Source of the DNA: Desulfurococcales archaeon | GTDB taxonomy: Archaea > Thermoproteota > Thermoprotei_A > Sulfolobales > Desulfurococcaceae | Direction: 5' to 3' | NCBI GenBank assembly: GCA_015522345.1 | Contig: WAML01000028.1 | Location: 1-8,658 of the forward strand | DNA length: 8,658 nt | In this document: positions 1 to 5,839 of the stretch, piece after piece | How the letters are laid out: the number at the start of each line of letters is the position of its first letter | How positions within the stretch are numbered: position 1 is the first letter of the stretch | Notes under the pieces: model-generated | What the model saw: only the letters and a program-made list of their open reading frames with translations | Databases searched by the model: none | What the model was told of the DNA's origin: nothing | Program-made: the position numbers and the translations under genes

Positions 1-79
1 AGGGAATGCTAGGTTTATGCTGTTAGACTAAAAGCTATAATGGGATTAATTAGTTTTGTAGCCTAACATGGCTAACTGG

Positions 80-129
80 TCAGCTCACGGCCGTAGTCCT
101 CATCTCTCGGTTTGACGTGCATTCATCAT
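80..129 (-). ncRNA. Candidate archaeal C/D box guide sRNA
   Basis: Read on the minus strand, the boxes follow the order and spacing of an archaeal 2'-O-methylation guide RNA. Box C is ATGATGA (129-123). A 12-nt guide (122-111) is followed by a D'-like CCGA (110-107, one mismatch to CTGA) and a 3-nt spacer. Then come a C'-like ATGAGGA (103-97, one mismatch), a 13-nt guide (96-84) and a perfect box D CTGA (83-80). The total is 50 nt, within the usual archaeal size. GGT just before box C can pair with ACC just after box D, as expected for the terminal kink-turn stem. A TATA-like stretch on the minus strand at about 157-165 would place the transcript start a few bases before box C. Such RNAs work with L7Ae, Nop5 and fibrillarin. 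The box layout is seen; the function is inferred from it. I could not identify the rRNA or tRNA targets. Confidence 0.68.
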
Positions 130-179
130 TACCTGATATAATATTATGTTTTAAGCTTATTAATCCTTAATGTTCACGG

Positions 180-189
180 TATAGATATA
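180..189 (+). promoter_or_regulatory. TATA-like element of the B3/B4-domain gene
   Basis: TATAGATATA is centred about 28 bases before the GTG at 213, the distance expected if transcription starts at or next to the start codon. No Shine-Dalgarno sequence precedes 213, so the mRNA is probably leaderless. Archaeal TATA boxes are weakly defined and this is a single-site guess. Confidence 0.4.
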
Positions 190-212
190 GTTGGTATACG
201 TGGCTAAAGCAG

Positions 213-908
213 GTGTTTAAGGCTTTGTCCTTTAAGGCTAGCATAGTATTAACTAATGAGGTAAGAATGCTAGGTGTACATATAGCTTATGCCATAGTTG
301 CTGATGTTAAAGTTGAGAAGAATAGAGTTGATGTACGTGAATACGCTAGGCATGTAGTGAGTAGAATTGTCAGTCAATACAATATTGATAGGTTAAAGGA
401 GCATCCTATTATTAGAGCTTATAGAGACTTCTATTGGCGGCTTGGCATAGATCCTACTAAAACTAGGCCTAGTAGTGAGGCATTGATTAGGAGAATTCTA
501 AGGACTAAATCAATTCCTCTCATAAACAATGTTGTGGATGCAGGAAATTTTGCTAGTGTTGAAACATTAATCCCTATAGGCTTGTATGACCTCGATAGAA
601 TAAAGGGTGTACTTAAACTTAGACTATCACGTGAAGGCGAAATATTCGAGCCTATTGGTGGAAGTAGAGAGGTATTAAGGCAGGGATTACCGGTATTAGC
701 TGATGATGAAAAAATAATTCACCTATATCCGCATAGAGATAGTAAGCACACCATGATAAGGGATACGACTAGAAATGTTCTTGTAGTATCATGTGGAGTA
801 CCTAATGTACCTGCAACACTTGTAGTAGAAGCTGCAAAAAAGACTATAGACTATATAGTGAGATTTGCTAATGGAAGACCCATGGGTGACATAGTATATG
901 GGAAATAA
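213..908 (+). CDS. Solo B3/B4 domain protein (PheT editing-domain-like)
   Basis: This 231-residue protein matches, by recognition, the free-standing B3/B4 domain family (COG3382 type). That domain also forms the editing module of the bacterial-type phenylalanyl-tRNA synthetase beta chain. Family-like stretches are FYWRLGIDPTKTRPSSEAL (residues 73-91), PLINNVVDAGN (102-112), PIGLYDLD (121-128) and a DDEKIIHLYPHRDSKHTMI segment near 164-182. No signal peptide or membrane segment is visible, so it should be cytosolic. A role in binding or hydrolysing a mischarged tRNA or amino acid is an inference from the related domain; solo members are poorly characterised. GTG 213 is the first start codon after the in-frame stop at 168-170, and a TATA-like element lies at leaderless distance. 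The 3' end overlaps the next gene by 11 bases, so the two are probably co-transcribed. Confidence 0.85.
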   Translation: MFKALSFKASIVLTNEVRMLGVHIAYAIVADVKVEKNRVDVREYARHVVSRIVSQYNIDRLKEHPIIRAYRDFYWRLGIDPTKTRPSSEALIRRILRTKSIPLINNVVDAGNFASVETLIPIGLYDLDRIKGVLKLRLSREGEIFEPIGGSREVLRQGLPVLADDEKIIHLYPHRDSKHTMIRDTTRNVLVVSCGVPNVPATLVVEAAKKTIDYIVRFANGRPMGDIVYGK

Positions 909-1740
909 TGTTAACGAGTACGACATGTCAATAGACCTATTACTAAGAATTGCTGGTCAAGCAGCGGGATTTCTACGTGACCTCTTAGCTGAAGTAGAAG
1001 CTAATAAACTTGAAGAGATCATCGGAGTTCAACCATTAGGCGACAAGACACGTCGCATAGACCTACTTGCCGAAGAATACATAGTTGATCTAATAAGAAA
1101 TGAAGGATTTAAAGCTATAATTATTACTGAAGAACGTGGTAGGATAGAGATAGGAGATAATCCTGAATACATATTTGTAGTAGATCCACTTGATGGTAGC
1201 AGTAACTATTTATCCCATATACCATGGTCTTCAGTTAGTATAGCAGTAACATCTATTACTAATAGACCATCACTTAAAGACATTGAAGCAGGAGTCATTG
1301 CTCCAATACACGTGGGTTACCCAATAGTATTTGTTAAAGGCAAGGGTGTATATTATGGTAGGACAAAAGTAAGAACACGTAAAGAGATTAGAGATCTCGT
1401 ATTAGGATACTTTGATCAAGGTATAGGTGTTAAGGTTTTAGATAAACTACTAGCTACCTGGAAGGATGTCAAAGTACGTAGTCTTGGATGTGCAAGTCTA
1501 GAAATAGCATATGTAGTATTAGGGTTAGCTGATGCGTTCCTAGATGTTAGGGGATGGCTGCGCAATGTTGACGTTGCAGCAGCACTAGGTATGGCGTATG
1601 AATTAAAGCTTCCATTATCAGTGGACTTAGACTCTATACCAGCGTACAAGGTAGTGAAGATAGGTAGAATACTTGTAGCAAAGAATACTCAGATATTTGA
1701 AAAAGTATTGAAGATAGCACATGAAGCATTAATTACGTAG
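898..1740 (+). CDS. Inositol monophosphatase/fructose-1,6-bisphosphatase family phosphatase
   Basis: A 280-residue Mg-dependent, Li-sensitive-type phosphatase fold of the IMPase family. Visible metal and catalytic motifs are GDKTRRID (48-55), ITEERG (76-81, Glu78), the signature DPLDGSSN (96-103, Asp96 and Asp99), and RSLGCASLEIAYVVLGLADA (194-213) leading to NVDVAAAL with the last metal ligand Asp225. Archaeal members often hydrolyse both inositol-1-phosphate and fructose-1,6-bisphosphate. Possible roles are therefore myo-inositol supply for inositol lipids or di-myo-inositol phosphate, or gluconeogenesis; the sequence does not decide between them. The ATG at 898 lies inside the upstream gene, with GGTGA (885-889) 8 nt before it, which supports this start over Met10 (925). 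The gene ends 9 bases from the convergent M24 peptidase gene. Family assignment is firm; substrate is open. Confidence 0.92.
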   Translation: MGNNVNEYDMSIDLLLRIAGQAAGFLRDLLAEVEANKLEEIIGVQPLGDKTRRIDLLAEEYIVDLIRNEGFKAIIITEERGRIEIGDNPEYIFVVDPLDGSSNYLSHIPWSSVSIAVTSITNRPSLKDIEAGVIAPIHVGYPIVFVKGKGVYYGRTKVRTRKEIRDLVLGYFDQGIGVKVLDKLLATWKDVKVRSLGCASLEIAYVVLGLADAFLDVRGWLRNVDVAAALGMAYELKLPLSVDLDSIPAYKVVKIGRILVAKNTQIFEKVLKIAHEALIT

Positions 1741-1749
1741 CTGTGTTGG

Positions 1750-2871
1750 CTATATCTCAAAGAACTTCGTAAACGAGGTTAGTACTCTAGCACCACTCGA
1801 CGTAACTAATACTAAATCTTCTACTCTAATACCATACATTCCCTCAAAGTATATGCCTGGTTCAACGGTAACAACCATTCCTTTCTCTAGCACATCCTTC
1901 GAACCAGGTGTAAGTGCTGGTGCTTCATGAACATCTATGCCTACGCCATGACCTAAGCCGTGTATAAAATATTGGTCTAAGCCATGTTTACTTAGAACCC
2001 TTCTAGCAACAGAATCTACTTCTTCAGCCTTTATGCCTGGCGCTATAGAGTCTATAGCTTCTTGTTGAGCTTCAATTACAGCTTCAATTCTGCTTTTTAG
2101 CTCACTATTGTACTTATGTACAAACGTTCTAGTCATGTCGCTACAATAACCATTATATTTTGCACCTAGATCCAATAAAATAATGTATCGATTATCCTTC
2201 GATATAGTCCTCTTAGGAGAAGGCTTAGCATGGGGATAGGCAGTGTTCTCGTTAAATGCTATTATCGTTGGAAAAGCTGGTTCCTCAGCACCATACTTTC
2301 TCATGTAATACTCTGTTATACCTACTAATTTAAGCTCACTAACCTGTTTAAGCGTATTTACTTCCTCTAAGATCTTTTTTAATACTTTCTGGGTTATTTC
2401 TACTGCTTTCTGTATATACTCTATTTCTGTACTAGACTTAATGCTTCTTAGCTTAGTTAAATGCTTGGTTATATCAACTACTTCTTTACTTTTCAGTACT
2501 TCAGATATAGTGTCTGCAGTGTTTTTCTTAATGTTTCCATCTATACCTATGCGTTTATACCTCTCTGATGTCTCTTTAATTATTTCTTTGAATCCCTTAT
2601 TGACATAGTTTTCAATAATGGTTCTCTTTATAGGATACTTAGCATAGGCCTTAATATCAATGTAATCGTTTTGTACTTCCTGCTTAGCTCTAGTATACTC
2701 AAGTAGGGGTACATATAGAGTTCCTCCACCTTCGTATAAGATTAAGAATCCTCCGCCTCTATAACCTGTTAAATAATATATATTGGAAGAATCAATTATA
2801 ATTGAATATTCTATGTTCTCCTTGCCAAGATTATCTAATAACTTCTTAAAGTTGTTAGAAAACATTGACAC
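1750..2871 (-). CDS. M24 family Xaa-Pro peptidase (aminopeptidase P/prolidase type)
   Basis: A cytosolic metallopeptidase with an N-terminal creatinase-like domain (about 140 residues, including YYLTGYRGGGFLIL) and a C-terminal pita-bread catalytic domain. All five dinuclear metal ligands can be seen, numbered from the GTG start proposed here: Asp234 in LLDLGAKYNGY, Asp245 in CSDMTRTF, His308 in HGLGHGVGIDVHE, Glu337 in TVEPGIYF and Glu352 in GIRVEDLVLV. The catalytic-site His of YPHAKP (residue 214) is also present. The family cleaves X-Pro bonds in peptides or dipeptides; length and motifs do not separate aminopeptidase P from prolidase (PepQ). The frame extends to a TTG at 2895, but GGGTGA (2884-2879) sits 7 nt before the GTG at 2871 and would lie inside the longer version, so I prefer 2871. 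ATG 2865 is the other option. At 373 residues the gene looks complete and monocistronic. Confidence 0.92.
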   Translation of the reverse strand: MSMFSNNFKKLLDNLGKENIEYSIIIDSSNIYYLTGYRGGGFLILYEGGGTLYVPLLEYTRAKQEVQNDYIDIKAYAKYPIKRTIIENYVNKGFKEIIKETSERYKRIGIDGNIKKNTADTISEVLKSKEVVDITKHLTKLRSIKSSTEIEYIQKAVEITQKVLKKILEEVNTLKQVSELKLVGITEYYMRKYGAEEPAFPTIIAFNENTAYPHAKPSPKRTISKDNRYIILLDLGAKYNGYCSDMTRTFVHKYNSELKSRIEAVIEAQQEAIDSIAPGIKAEEVDSVARRVLSKHGLDQYFIHGLGHGVGIDVHEAPALTPGSKDVLEKGMVVTVEPGIYFEGMYGIRVEDLVLVTSSGARVLTSFTKFFEI

Positions 2872-2878
2872 AGCATGT

Positions 2879-2884
2879 TCACCC
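2879..2884 (-). promoter_or_regulatory. Shine-Dalgarno of the M24 peptidase gene
   Basis: GGGTGA on the minus strand lies 7 nt upstream of GTG 2871. It decides the start: the upstream TTG at 2895 has no such site, and ATG 2865 would be 13 nt away. Confidence 0.6.
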
Positions 2885-2930
2885 AATCCTAACAATTTTC
2901 TTCATGATGTTTTGATATGTGTTTTCAAGC

Positions 2931-2938
2931 CTTAAAAA
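2931..2938 (-). promoter_or_regulatory. TATA-like element of the M24 peptidase gene
   Basis: TTTTTAAG on the minus strand. About 26 bases downstream puts the transcript start near 2908, leaving a leader of roughly 37 nt that would contain the GGGTGA site. Position fits; sequence alone is weak evidence. Confidence 0.4.
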
Positions 2939-2952
2939 CTATTAACCCTCCC

Positions 2953-2963
2953 ATATTTAAATC
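2953..2963 (+). promoter_or_regulatory. Possible TATA element of the zinc-ribbon gene
   Basis: ATATTTAAATC on the plus strand is the most TATA-like stretch upstream of 3048 and would start transcription near 2984, giving a leader of about 60 nt. Other AT-rich stretches nearby, for example around 2993-3010, are alternatives. Confidence 0.28.
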
Positions 2964-3047
2964 TAAATAGGTAGACAAGGCTTAGCGATGTTGATAAGAT
3001 ATCCAAATACCTAGCAAATAGTCAACGCAGATAGTCATCAACGTAGT

Positions 3048-3335
3048 ATGGTGGTATACGTGTCGCATGGAAATGGTATTAAGATGAAAAGCAGATTGTT
3101 GTGCCCTAGATGTGGCACAAACTTAGAGTACATGGCTGAAGCAGAATATGTAGATGGTTCAAGAACTATAATATACTTTTACAGATGCCCAAGATGTAGC
3201 TATAGAATTGATGACGAAGTACTAGTAGTCAAGAGAAACGGTAGCGAGATCCTAATAAAGGTTGTGAAGAAGAAGTTAGGATTTGAAACAACAGTATTGG
3301 GTCTAATACCGTCAATGGAGGTTAAGTTAAGGTAG
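3048..3335 (+). CDS. Small zinc-ribbon protein of unknown function
   Basis: A 95-residue protein with two CPRC knuckles (Cys19/Cys22 and Cys47/Cys50) separated by 24 residues. This is the spacing of a zinc ribbon such as those of TFS/Rpb9-type transcription factors. After the ribbon comes a basic, beta-rich tail (VLVVKRNGSEILIKVVKKKL) without the acidic catalytic hairpin of TFS, so I do not call it TFS. It could bind nucleic acid or be a subunit of a larger complex; the sequence does not say. The start is uncertain: ATG 3048 has no Shine-Dalgarno, and ATG 3084 (Met13, just before KSRLLCPRC) would give an 83-residue protein that begins, like many zinc ribbons, close to the first knuckle. It stands between oppositely oriented genes and overlaps the next one tail to tail by 14 bases. 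Confidence 0.75.
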   Translation: MVVYVSHGNGIKMKSRLLCPRCGTNLEYMAEAEYVDGSRTIIYFYRCPRCSYRIDDEVLVVKRNGSEILIKVVKKKLGFETTVLGLIPSMEVKLR

Positions 3336-4047
3336 ACTCTTTTTTAGAAACCTTAACATCTCCATAGTTTTCAACAATATTAAGTAATCGCTCTACGTCC
3401 CTCGTATATAACCTTATAATAGATTTTATTCCTTGAGACTTCTTTGGTATTAATTGTATAAACTTGCGCTTATAGTTTACTTCAACTTCATAATCCTTTA
3501 ATGGAAATGGTATTGTAACACCTTTACCTATGATTCCCTTGGTTGTAACCATGTATTGGTTTGGTATTAGTAGGGTATAGCCTGTCTTCCTGGCTGTAAA
3601 ATACTGTATGATCCTACCTGTTAATATGAATAATTCATACATGATCAGTGCTCCTATAAACCTAAGGACGATGTCTTCTCCACTAAAATATGGTTGACGT
3701 ACATAGTTATTGTAGAGTATTGATACAACTATTATTGCTGGTAAACTAGCAAATGAGTAAAACATACCCTTAAACTGTTTCGCTAGTTCACCTTGAAGTT
3801 TGCTATCCCTCATTGCTATCTCAAGAGCATCCTTCACTTCTAGTAATTTCCTTGAGGAAGCTATTTCCTGGTATTTACCAGTAATCCTTGACTTAAGCAT
3901 ACTGTATCCCATGGTAAACGGTATTATCAGCATGAAAGCTATTACTAGTAACCAGAAGTACTGTGGTGCAAATGTCGCCACCAATGAGAACACTACGGCA
4001 AACACTTGACTTAATAGCAAAGACTTTAAAGTCCTACTAATCGTCAA
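3322..4047 (-). CDS. Four-helix membrane protein, possibly DUF2208-like
   Basis: A 241-residue integral membrane protein with four predicted helices: about 10-27, 30-50, 96-113 and 126-149. Between helices 2 and 3 lies a charged helical segment (52-93), which the positive-inside rule places in the cytoplasm. The soluble C-terminal part (155-230) is beta-rich then helical (YMVTTKGIIGKGVTIPFPL, ending in a helix near 215-227) and resembles a pleckstrin-homology-like module. The plan recalls the archaeal DUF2208 family, but that is from memory and unverified. Function is unknown. The TTG start at 4047 has TGAGGT (4064-4059) 11 nt upstream, and no other start is available because upstream ATGs run into stops. 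The gene shares an 83-bp divergent promoter region with the secreted protein gene at 4131, suggesting joint control. Confidence 0.8.
   Translation of the reverse strand: MTISRTLKSLLLSQVFAVVFSLVATFAPQYFWLLVIAFMLIIPFTMGYSMLKSRITGKYQEIASSRKLLEVKDALEIAMRDSKLQGELAKQFKGMFYSFASLPAIIVVSILYNNYVRQPYFSGEDIVLRFIGALIMYELFILTGRIIQYFTARKTGYTLLIPNQYMVTTKGIIGKGVTIPFPLKDYEVEVNYKRKFIQLIPKKSQGIKSIIRLYTRDVERLLNIVENYGDVKVSKKESTLT
3340..3345 (+). terminator. T-tract after the zinc-ribbon gene
   Basis: Six T residues start 5 bases after the stop codon of the zinc-ribbon gene, matching the oligo-T terminators of archaea. The tract lies inside the 3' end of the oppositely oriented membrane protein gene. Confidence 0.45.
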
Positions 4048-4099
4048 CTTTTACATCTACCTCATCAAAGCCTACTCTAGGCGGAATAAGACTAGCTAG

Positions 4100-4110
4100 C
4101 CTTATAAATC
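4100..4110. promoter_or_regulatory. Divergent TATA element shared by two envelope-protein genes
   Basis: CCTTATAAATC on the plus strand reads GATTTATAAGG on the minus strand, so either strand offers a good TATA box. On the plus strand it lies about 25 bases before TTG 4131, compatible with a leaderless mRNA. On the minus strand it would start transcription near 4080, leaving about 33 nt that contain TGAGGT before TTG 4047. A second AT-rich stretch, TTTAGTATAAG (4112-4122), could serve the plus-strand gene if translation starts at ATG 4143. Confidence 0.5.
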
Positions 4111-4130
4111 TGTTTAGTATAAGAAAGTTA

Positions 4131-5072
4131 TTGGCAAACGAGATGATAAATGGCACAATAATATTTTACTCAACCATAATATTTGCATTTATATTGCTAA
4201 GCTCAAGTACACTAGTTAACATAGTGCTAGTGAATAATACGGATACATCAATTAAAGTGGAGATAAATGGAGAGATTAAAGAACTTAACGCTAACGAACG
4301 AAAGTCAACTAGCATTATACTTGGAAATCAGGACGAGCTAATTGTACGTGGCTTTTTAAGTAATATGAGTAGTATACCTTGGAGCATTAATTGTAGAATC
4401 TATGGACAAGACTATAAACTTGAAATAAATGTAAATAAAGAATACGATGTACTTGTAATAACTTTGTCTCCTCAGCTAATCAATGTTAGTGTAGACATAG
4501 TACACAAGAAAATAATAAGATATGCAGTGGGTTCAGGATTAAGTATGTTCATAAGAACACGTAGTTTGAACTCATTAAACATTAGTAAAAGTATATTGTA
4601 TTCTTTAAATAACACTAGGTCTTGGAACACATTATCCATTACTTCACTAAACCATGAAAACAGAGGAATACTAGTTAACGTAAATGTTGATAAAGGTAGA
4701 TTTCCATTTATAGACGTAGAACATGGAATTCTAGAAATACAATTAAATAGTAATAGAACGTGCATTCTTATTATCAGCCTACCTCAAAAACACAGCAATA
4801 ATACTACTAATAACACTACAAGTACTATTAGTAATGGCGCGTCAAGTCCCGAGTATCCATACACAAAAATATCGACTAAAACAAATAATTACATAAACTC
4901 ATATGAATTAGCTAATACCATTTCCTTTAAATACAATAGACATAACGATACTATTACACGTAGAGGAAGTAATGGAGGTATAAGTCTTCTAGAATTAATG
5001 TTGCTTGTCTTATTCGCACTAATGTTCTCTATCTACATGTTCTTAGAATACTGGTTACGTAGAATGAGCTGA
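4131..5072 (+). CDS. Secreted, C-terminally membrane-anchored, sequon-rich protein
   Basis: I do not recognise a family for this 313-residue protein. It starts with a hydrophobic helix (about 10-26) acting as signal peptide or anchor, and ends with a second helix (about 284-307) followed by RR. The body is therefore predicted outside the cell, held by the C-terminal helix. The outer part is beta-rich (about 30-218), then turns into a low-complexity Asn/Thr/Ser stretch (221-257) typical of a glycosylated stalk. Outside the N-terminal helix there are 11 N-X-S/T sequons, at residues 35, 78, 118, 150, 160, 208, 223, 224, 227, 228 and 272, as expected for archaeal surface glycoproteins. Two cysteines (88 and 211) could form a disulfide. 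TTG 4131 fits the TATA distance; ATG 4143 (Met5) is an equally possible start. A surface or S-layer-associated role is inference only. Confidence 0.78.
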   Translation: MANEMINGTIIFYSTIIFAFILLSSSTLVNIVLVNNTDTSIKVEINGEIKELNANERKSTSIILGNQDELIVRGFLSNMSSIPWSINCRIYGQDYKLEINVNKEYDVLVITLSPQLINVSVDIVHKKIIRYAVGSGLSMFIRTRSLNSLNISKSILYSLNNTRSWNTLSITSLNHENRGILVNVNVDKGRFPFIDVEHGILEIQLNSNRTCILIISLPQKHSNNTTNNTTSTISNGASSPEYPYTKISTKTNNYINSYELANTISFKYNRHNDTITRRGSNGGISLLELMLLVLFALMFSIYMFLEYWLRRMS

Positions 5073-5090
5073 CTAACTTATTTTCTTGAA

Positions 5091-5122
5091 GACTTATTTT
5101 ACTTGTTAATAATGTATAAGTC
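5091..5122 (+). promoter_or_regulatory. Promoter region and candidate operator of the riboflavin operon
   Basis: The 80-bp gap before ribB holds an AT-rich TATA-like stretch (TTATTTTA, 5094-5101) about 25-28 bases before a possible start near 5125. Across it lies an inverted repeat, GACTTAT (5091-5097) and ATAAGTC (5116-5122), with 18 bases between arms; a nested TTATT/AATAA pair (5094-5098, 5108-5112) shares roughly the same centre. Such symmetry over a promoter is what a dimeric repressor would bind. Archaeal riboflavin genes are often controlled by RbkR, a regulator fused to riboflavin kinase, but I cannot confirm that this matches its site. Confidence 0.35.
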
Positions 5123-5138
5123 GCATACAAGGGTACTT

Positions 5139-5143
5139 GGAGG
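5139..5143 (+). promoter_or_regulatory. Shine-Dalgarno deciding the TTG start of ribB
   Basis: GGAGG, the strongest Shine-Dalgarno in the window, ends 9 nt before TTG 5153 and supports that unusual start codon. It partly overlaps a short inverted repeat, CAAG-GGTA-CTTG (5128-5139), which could affect access of the ribosome. Confidence 0.7.
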
Positions 5144-5152
5144 CTTTTATCC

Positions 5153-5839
5153 TTGACTACAATTGATGAAGCTATAGATGCTTTACGTAAGGGCAAGCCA
5201 GTACTCATATTCGATTCGGCAAGGAGGGAACAAGAAGTTGATATGGTGTTCTATGCTGGACTAATAGATTATGAGAAAATTTATACTCTTCGTGTTGATG
5301 CTGGAGGCTTAATTTGCTATGCTACATCTCACATAGTTGCGAGTCACCTAAAATTAAGGTTTATGGCAGATATTTTAGAATCATTCAATGAGTACAAAAT
5401 GCTTACCTCTAGGGTTTTAGGATATGGTGATAAACCTGCATTTAGTTTATGGGTTAATCACGTAAATGTTAGAACTGGTATAAGTGATCATGATAGGGCA
5501 TTAACTATATCAAAACTACATGAAGTAGTTTCACTGATATGGAATGGTCGTGTTGATGAAGGTTATGCAAAGTTCTATGAGGAATTCATATCACCAGGTC
5601 ATGTACCAATACTTATTTCTAGAGGGCTAAGGAAACGAAGAGGACATACAGAACTATCAATAGCCTTAGCCATACTAGCTGGGCTAGAGCCAAGTATAGT
5701 GCTTGCTGAAATGCTTGATAAGGGGGTCTCCTTGAGTTTAGCTAAGGCTAAAAGATACGCAGAAGAGCATGGATTAATCATTGTTTCAGGAGAAGAAATA
5801 GTTAATGAATATGCTTCGCGGGGATTGAAGGATGTATAG
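5153..5839 (+). CDS. ribB: 3,4-dihydroxy-2-butanone-4-phosphate synthase
   Basis: Converts ribulose-5-phosphate to formate and 3,4-dihydroxy-2-butanone-4-phosphate, the four-carbon donor for lumazine synthase. At 228 residues it is the stand-alone form, without the GTP cyclohydrolase II domain fused in many bacteria. Family motifs are clear: the acidic active-site loop RREQEVD (Arg25, Glu26, Glu28, Asp30, matching the RExExD pattern), DAGGLICYA (49-57), TGISDHDRALTI (108-119), SPGH (147-150) and RRGHTELS (162-169, with the conserved His165 and Glu167). The substrate-binding and metal-binding residues appear intact. The TTG start is supported by GGAGG 9 nt upstream. It is the first gene of the riboflavin operon, and its stop overlaps the ribC start by 8 bases, suggesting translational coupling. 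Confidence 0.95.
   Translation: MTTIDEAIDALRKGKPVLIFDSARREQEVDMVFYAGLIDYEKIYTLRVDAGGLICYATSHIVASHLKLRFMADILESFNEYKMLTSRVLGYGDKPAFSLWVNHVNVRTGISDHDRALTISKLHEVVSLIWNGRVDEGYAKFYEEFISPGHVPILISRGLRKRRGHTELSIALAILAGLEPSIVLAEMLDKGVSLSLAKAKRYAEEHGLIIVSGEEIVNEYASRGLKDV

Noticed and set aside
2..31. Possible C-terminal tail of an upstream plus-strand gene (frame 2, ending in MLLD and a stop)
   Set aside because: Only nine codons are visible and nothing in them identifies a protein; other frames also close within 31 bases.
84..96. Match of the D guide to the 16S segment containing ACGGCCG
   Set aside because: ACGGCCGT is a palindrome, so the same-sense resemblance gives only about 7 pairs with mismatches beside box D; too weak to call a target.
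1416..1649. Open frame opposite the IMPase gene, and similar frames at 3800-4009, 4472-4765, 5599-5862, 6582-6767, 7254-7520 and 8117-8410
   Set aside because: Each lies wholly or almost wholly inside a well-supported gene on the other strand, lacks a ribosome site or family motif, and looks like low-information antisense translation.
2871..2895. TTG 2895 as start of the M24 peptidase
   Set aside because: The good Shine-Dalgarno at 2884-2879 would fall within the coding sequence, while GTG 2871 lies at the right distance from it.
2980..3045. Second C/D sRNA on the minus strand starting at a TTGATGA near 3043-3035
   Set aside because: Box C is imperfect and no CTGA box D follows at a suitable distance on the strand.
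5073..5152. FMN riboswitch before the riboflavin operon
   Set aside because: The leader is too short and none of the conserved RFN-element segments is present; archaea are not known to use this riboswitch.
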